From Streptomyces sp. NRRL WC-3605 (lineage in GTDB: Bacteria; Actinomycetota; Actinomycetes; Streptomycetales; Streptomycetaceae), in assembly GCF_001509795.1 (NCBI RefSeq), contig NZ_LLZN01000062.1:44607-108606 (forward strand): a stretch of DNA of 64,000 nt, written 5' to 3'. The translations under genes and the position numbers were made by a program. This document shows, piece after piece, positions 60,884 to 64,000 of this stretch. The notes beneath the pieces were generated by a model. It made no database searches and had not been told where the DNA came from. It worked only from the letters and a program-made list of their open reading frames with translations. How positions within the stretch are numbered: position 1 is the stretch's first letter; every line of letters starts with the position of its first letter.

Positions 60884-62803
60884 ATGGGCGTACGCAAGGA
60901 TCTGAAGCGGGCCGGACAGCGCACGGAACTGCTGGAGCGCTCCGAGGCCGAGGTCGTCAGGGACGCCGGGGGCGTGGTGCGCGAGGCCCGCACCCCGGCC
61001 CTCGCGTCCCGCCCCACCACCGGCAGCACCGCCGACCTGCCCTACACCAACGCGGCCCAGGCGCCGGACGCCGTGGTGCTGCGCCGCCACACCGGCGACG
61101 GCTGGCGGCCGGTGACCGCGGCGGAGTTCGCCCGTGAGGTCACCGCCGTGGCCAAGGGGTTCGTCGCGGCCGGCCTGGAGCCCGGCGGCCGGGTCGCCGT
61201 GATGTCCCGCACCCGCTACGAGTGGACCGTGCTGGACTTCGCGATCTGGGCGGCCGGCGGGCAGACCGTGCCCGTCTACGCCACCTCCTCCGCGGACCAG
61301 GTCGAGTGGATCGTCCGTGACTCCGGCGCCCGGCACGTCGTCACCGAGACGGCGCAGAACACCGCCACGGTATCGACGGGCACCGCCGGGCATGAACAGC
61401 CCCCGCGCGTCTGGGAGCTGGACGGTGACGCACTCGGCACGCTCACCGCGCTCGGCCGTGACCTGTCCGACGAGGAGGTCGTCAAGCGCCGCGCCGCCCT
61501 CACCCCCGACACGGTCGCGACGATCTGCTACACCTCCGGCACCACCGGCCTGCCCAAGGGCTGCGTCCTCACCCACGGCAACCTGCACGCCGAGGCCGCC
61601 AATACCGTCGAACTGCTGCACCCCGTCTTCCAGGCCGTCACCGGGCAGGCCGCCTCGACCCTGCTCTTCCTCCCGCTCGCCCACATCCTCGGCCGCACCA
61701 TCCAGATCGCCTGCCTGATGGGCCGTATCGAGATCGGCCACTGGCCCAGCATCAAGCCCGACGAACTGCGGCCCGCACTCCGGGAGTTCCGGCCCACCTT
61801 CCTCGTCGGCGTCCCCTACCTCTTCGAGAAGATCCACGACACCGGCCGGGCCACCGCCGAGAAACTGGGCCGCGGCGCCTCCTTCGACCGCGCCCACCGC
61901 GTCGCCGTCCGCTTCGCCGAGGCCCACCTCAGCCACTTCCTCGGCACCGGCAAGGGCCCCGGCCCCGGACTCCGGGCCGCCTTCGCCCTGTACGACCTGC
62001 TGGTCTACCGCCGGGTCCGCAAGGAGCTCGGCGGCCGCCTGCGCTACGCCATCAGCGGCGGCTCCCCGCTCGACCGCGACCTCAACCTGTTCTTCTACGC
62101 CGCCGGCATCCTGGTCTACGAGGGTTACGGCCTCACCGAGACCACCGCGGCCGCCACCATCGTCCCGCCGCTCAGGCCCCGCCCCGGCACGGTCGGACGG
62201 CCCGTCCCCGGCACGGCCGTCCGAATCGCCGACGACGGCGAGGTGCTCATCCAGGGCGGCATCGTCTTCGGCGCCTACCGGGGCGACCCGGCCGCCACCG
62301 ACGCCGTGCTGCGCGACGGATGGTTCGCCACCGGCGACCTCGGCGCCCTCGACGAGGACGGGTACCTCACCATCACCGGCCGCAAGAAGGACATCCTGGT
62401 CACCTCCGGCGGCAAGAACGTCTCCCCGGCCGTCCTGGAGGACCGTCTGCGCAGCCGCCCGCCCGTCGGCCAGTGCCTCGTCGTCGGCGACGACCGCCCC
62501 TTCGTCGGCGCCCTGATCACCCTCGAACCGGAGGCGGTGGCGCACTGGCTCGCCGTACGGGGGATGCCCGCCGGCACCCCCATGTCCGAGGTCGTCCAGG
62601 ACCCCCGGATGCGCGCCGACGTCCAGAAGGCCGTCGACCATGCCAACGCGGCCGTCTCCCGCGCCGAGTCGATCCGCGCGTTCCGGCTCGTCGAGGGGGA
62701 GTGGACCGAGGAGAACGGGCTGCTCACCCCTTCGCTCAAGGTGAAACGGCACGCCGTGACCCAGGCGTACGCGGCCGACATCGAGGCGCTGTACGGCAGC
62801 TGA
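60884..62803 (+). CDS. fadD: Long-chain fatty acid-CoA ligase (AMP-forming)
   Basis: 639 aa ANL-superfamily enzyme that activates fatty acids via acyl-AMP. Core motifs: ICYTSGTTGLPKGCVLTHGN (P-loop-like), YEGYGLTETTAA, GWFATGDLGALDEDGYL, and ITGRKKDILVTSGGKNVSP containing the catalytic-region Lys. CGGGAG precedes the ATG. Fits the fatty-acid theme of the genes at 0.8-2.9 kb, though distant. Repressed through the palindrome in its promoter (inferred). Confidence 0.92.
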   Translation: MGVRKDLKRAGQRTELLERSEAEVVRDAGGVVREARTPALASRPTTGSTADLPYTNAAQAPDAVVLRRHTGDGWRPVTAAEFAREVTAVAKGFVAAGLEPGGRVAVMSRTRYEWTVLDFAIWAAGGQTVPVYATSSADQVEWIVRDSGARHVVTETAQNTATVSTGTAGHEQPPRVWELDGDALGTLTALGRDLSDEEVVKRRAALTPDTVATICYTSGTTGLPKGCVLTHGNLHAEAANTVELLHPVFQAVTGQAASTLLFLPLAHILGRTIQIACLMGRIEIGHWPSIKPDELRPALREFRPTFLVGVPYLFEKIHDTGRATAEKLGRGASFDRAHRVAVRFAEAHLSHFLGTGKGPGPGLRAAFALYDLLVYRRVRKELGGRLRYAISGGSPLDRDLNLFFYAAGILVYEGYGLTETTAAATIVPPLRPRPGTVGRPVPGTAVRIADDGEVLIQGGIVFGAYRGDPAATDAVLRDGWFATGDLGALDEDGYLTITGRKKDILVTSGGKNVSPAVLEDRLRSRPPVGQCLVVGDDRPFVGALITLEPEAVAHWLAVRGMPAGTPMSEVVQDPRMRADVQKAVDHANAAVSRAESIRAFRLVEGEWTEENGLLTPSLKVKRHAVTQAYAADIEALYGS

Positions 62804-62891
62804 TGGCCCGTTCGGCGGCGCTCCGATGGTGCCGTCCCGACGGACATGACTTCCTGTCACCTACAGGGAAGGTGCCCGCCGAGGAGGACGC

Positions 62892-64000
62892 ATGGCCCGT
62901 GACCGCCGACGGTCCGCCCCGAGAGGACCGGCGCTGATCACCGCCGCGGTGATCGCCGCGTCGGCCCTCACGCCGGGCACGGCCCTCGCGGCCTCCCACC
63001 CCGACCCGGCCCACCCGGCCCCCGCGGCCGCCCCCGCGCCTCCCCCCGCCACCTCGCCGCCTCCGCCCGCCGCCTCGCCGCAGCCGCAGCAGGGCGCCCA
63101 CGCCCCGGCCGGGGCGCCCGCGCACGCCCCCGCGTTCGGGGCGTACCTGCACTACGGGCCCGCCGGGGTGCAGCGGATGCAGCAGCTCACCCACTGGCTC
63201 GGCGGGCAGGAACCACGCGTCGGACACACCTATCTGCCCGGTGACCTGTGGACCAACATCGAGGGCGGGCACGGCTTCCTCGACAGCTGGGCCGCCTGGC
63301 GGCGCGCCAAGTCCGACCGGATGCTCGTGCTCAACGTGCCGATGATGGAACGCAACGAGAGCGGCCTTTCCGACGCCACCGTCCGGACCCTGCTGCGGCG
63401 CGCCGCGTCCGGCGCCTTCGACGAGCACTACGAAGCCCTCGCCGAACGCCTGGTCGGCCTCGGTGTCCCGGACACCGTCATCGTGCTCGGGTGGGAGATG
63501 AACGGCATCACCTACACCCACCGCTGCGGCCCGGACCCGGAGAGCTGGAAGCGGTACTGGCGCCGCATCGTCCGCGTCATGCGCGCGGTCGACGGGCAGC
63601 GCTTCCGCTTCGACTTCGCCCCCAGCCGCGGCAGGGACGCCGTCCCCTGGCCCGCGTGCTACCCCGGCGACGACGTCGTCGACATCATCGGCATGGACGC
63701 CTACGACCAGCCGCGCGGCCTCACCTTCGACCAACAGGTCTCCGAGCCCTACGGGCTGCAGCACCACGTGGACTTCGCCCGCCGCCACGGCAAGCCGATC
63801 TCCTACCCGGAGTGGGGCCTGTTCCGCAACGGCGACAACATCACGTACATGCTGCGCATGCTGGCCTGGATGGACCAGCACAAGCCGCTCTACAACACCA
63901 TCACCGACTACTGCCCGCACGGCGTGTGGCTGTGCTCCGACAACCCCCGCGCCTCCGCCCTGTACCGCCTCCTGCTGTCCGCCCCCCTGTACTCCCGCCC
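62892..64000 (+). CDS. Secreted GH26-like glycoside hydrolase (partial, runs off the end)
   Basis: Starts ATG after GAGGAGGACGC; no stop in the 369 codons available. A signal peptide (GPALITAAVIAASALTPGTA, then LAAS) is followed by a Pro/Ala/Gln-rich linker and a (beta/alpha)8-type domain. HRCGPDPESWKRYWRRIVRV, preceded by GWEMNG with acid/base candidate Glu202, and PISYPEWG with nucleophile candidate Glu307 match family 26 (beta-mannanase-like). Polysaccharide substrate unproven. The 3' end and any binding modules lie beyond the window. Confidence 0.8.
   Translation, partial: MARDRRRSAPRGPALITAAVIAASALTPGTALAASHPDPAHPAPAAAPAPPPATSPPPPAASPQPQQGAHAPAGAPAHAPAFGAYLHYGPAGVQRMQQLTHWLGGQEPRVGHTYLPGDLWTNIEGGHGFLDSWAAWRRAKSDRMLVLNVPMMERNESGLSDATVRTLLRRAASGAFDEHYEALAERLVGLGVPDTVIVLGWEMNGITYTHRCGPDPESWKRYWRRIVRVMRAVDGQRFRFDFAPSRGRDAVPWPACYPGDDVVDIIGMDAYDQPRGLTFDQQVSEPYGLQHHVDFARRHGKPISYPEWGLFRNGDNITYMLRMLAWMDQHKPLYNTITDYCPHGVWLCSDNPRASALYRLLLSAPLYSR

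Overview
The window is chromosomal DNA from a Streptomyces or a very close relative. GC content is very high with strong third-position GC bias. GTG starts are frequent (a few TTG), ribosome binding sites are GGAGG-type, and many genes overlap by 4 bp (GTGA/ATGA). A WhiJ-type XRE/DUF397/ATPase locus and a BldC-like regulator are present. From memory, and not checked, the order (acyl-CoA dehydrogenase, thioesterase, PucR/agmatinase block, GH3, ribose operon, RecD-like helicase, citrate synthase, CopA/CopZ, mmsA) resembles the SCO27xx region of S. coelicolor. I saw no tRNA, rRNA, CRISPR array, prophage or intact IS.

Layout. 0-3.3 kb: TetR regulator, acyl-CoA dehydrogenase, acyl-CoA thioesterase II and an NTF2-like protein. 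3.3-10.1 kb: PucR regulator and a conserved phosphatase-type protein, divergent from a Na+/solute symporter, an agmatinase-family ureohydrolase and a ThDP enzyme; this looks like one guanidino/nitrogen catabolic unit. 10.1-17 kb: secreted endonuclease I, secreted class A beta-lactamase-fold protein, a fused asymmetric ABC exporter, a small secreted protein and a lipoprotein. 17-26 kb: GH3 N-acetylhexosaminidase, MFS exporter, then a sugar locus (isomerase, LacI repressor, and a translationally coupled Gfo/Idh/MocA - DUF993 aldolase-like - isomerase operon). 26-26.4 kb: a 183-bp MITE-like element with 25-bp terminal inverted repeats and adjacent repeat-like DNA.

26.4-33 kb: DUF937 protein and a ribose operon (lacI-rbsA-rbsCB fusion-rbsK-rbsD) read leftwards. 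33-37.7 kb: a TetR/membrane-protein divergent pair with a perfect inverted pair of operators, an ankyrin/HEAT protein and a WhiJ-like locus. 37.8-42.3 kb: RecD2-type helicase, citrate synthase and a hairpin-rich noncoding region. 42.3-50.2 kb: CopA/CopZ with a CsoR box, TetR/MMPL exporter pair, Zn alcohol dehydrogenase, GNAT and BldC-like protein.

50.6-53.9 kb: a decayed myo-inositol catabolic cluster. iolC and mmsA are intact, but between them are only the ends of an aldolase gene and the last ~84 codons of iolD. 54-64 kb: APC permease; a striking polypeptide joining an extracytoplasmic CocE-type hydrolase to an ABC ATPase, with its permease; a von Willebrand lipoprotein; a FadD-type ligase behind a strong operator; and a partial secreted GH26-like glycosidase running off the end.

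Most noteworthy for novelty: the hydrolase-ABC ATPase fusion, the inositol-cluster scar, the DUF993 sugar operon, the permease/binding-protein fusion in the ribose system, the structured region after citA, and the orphan promoter/G-tract/hairpin region near 26.9 kb.
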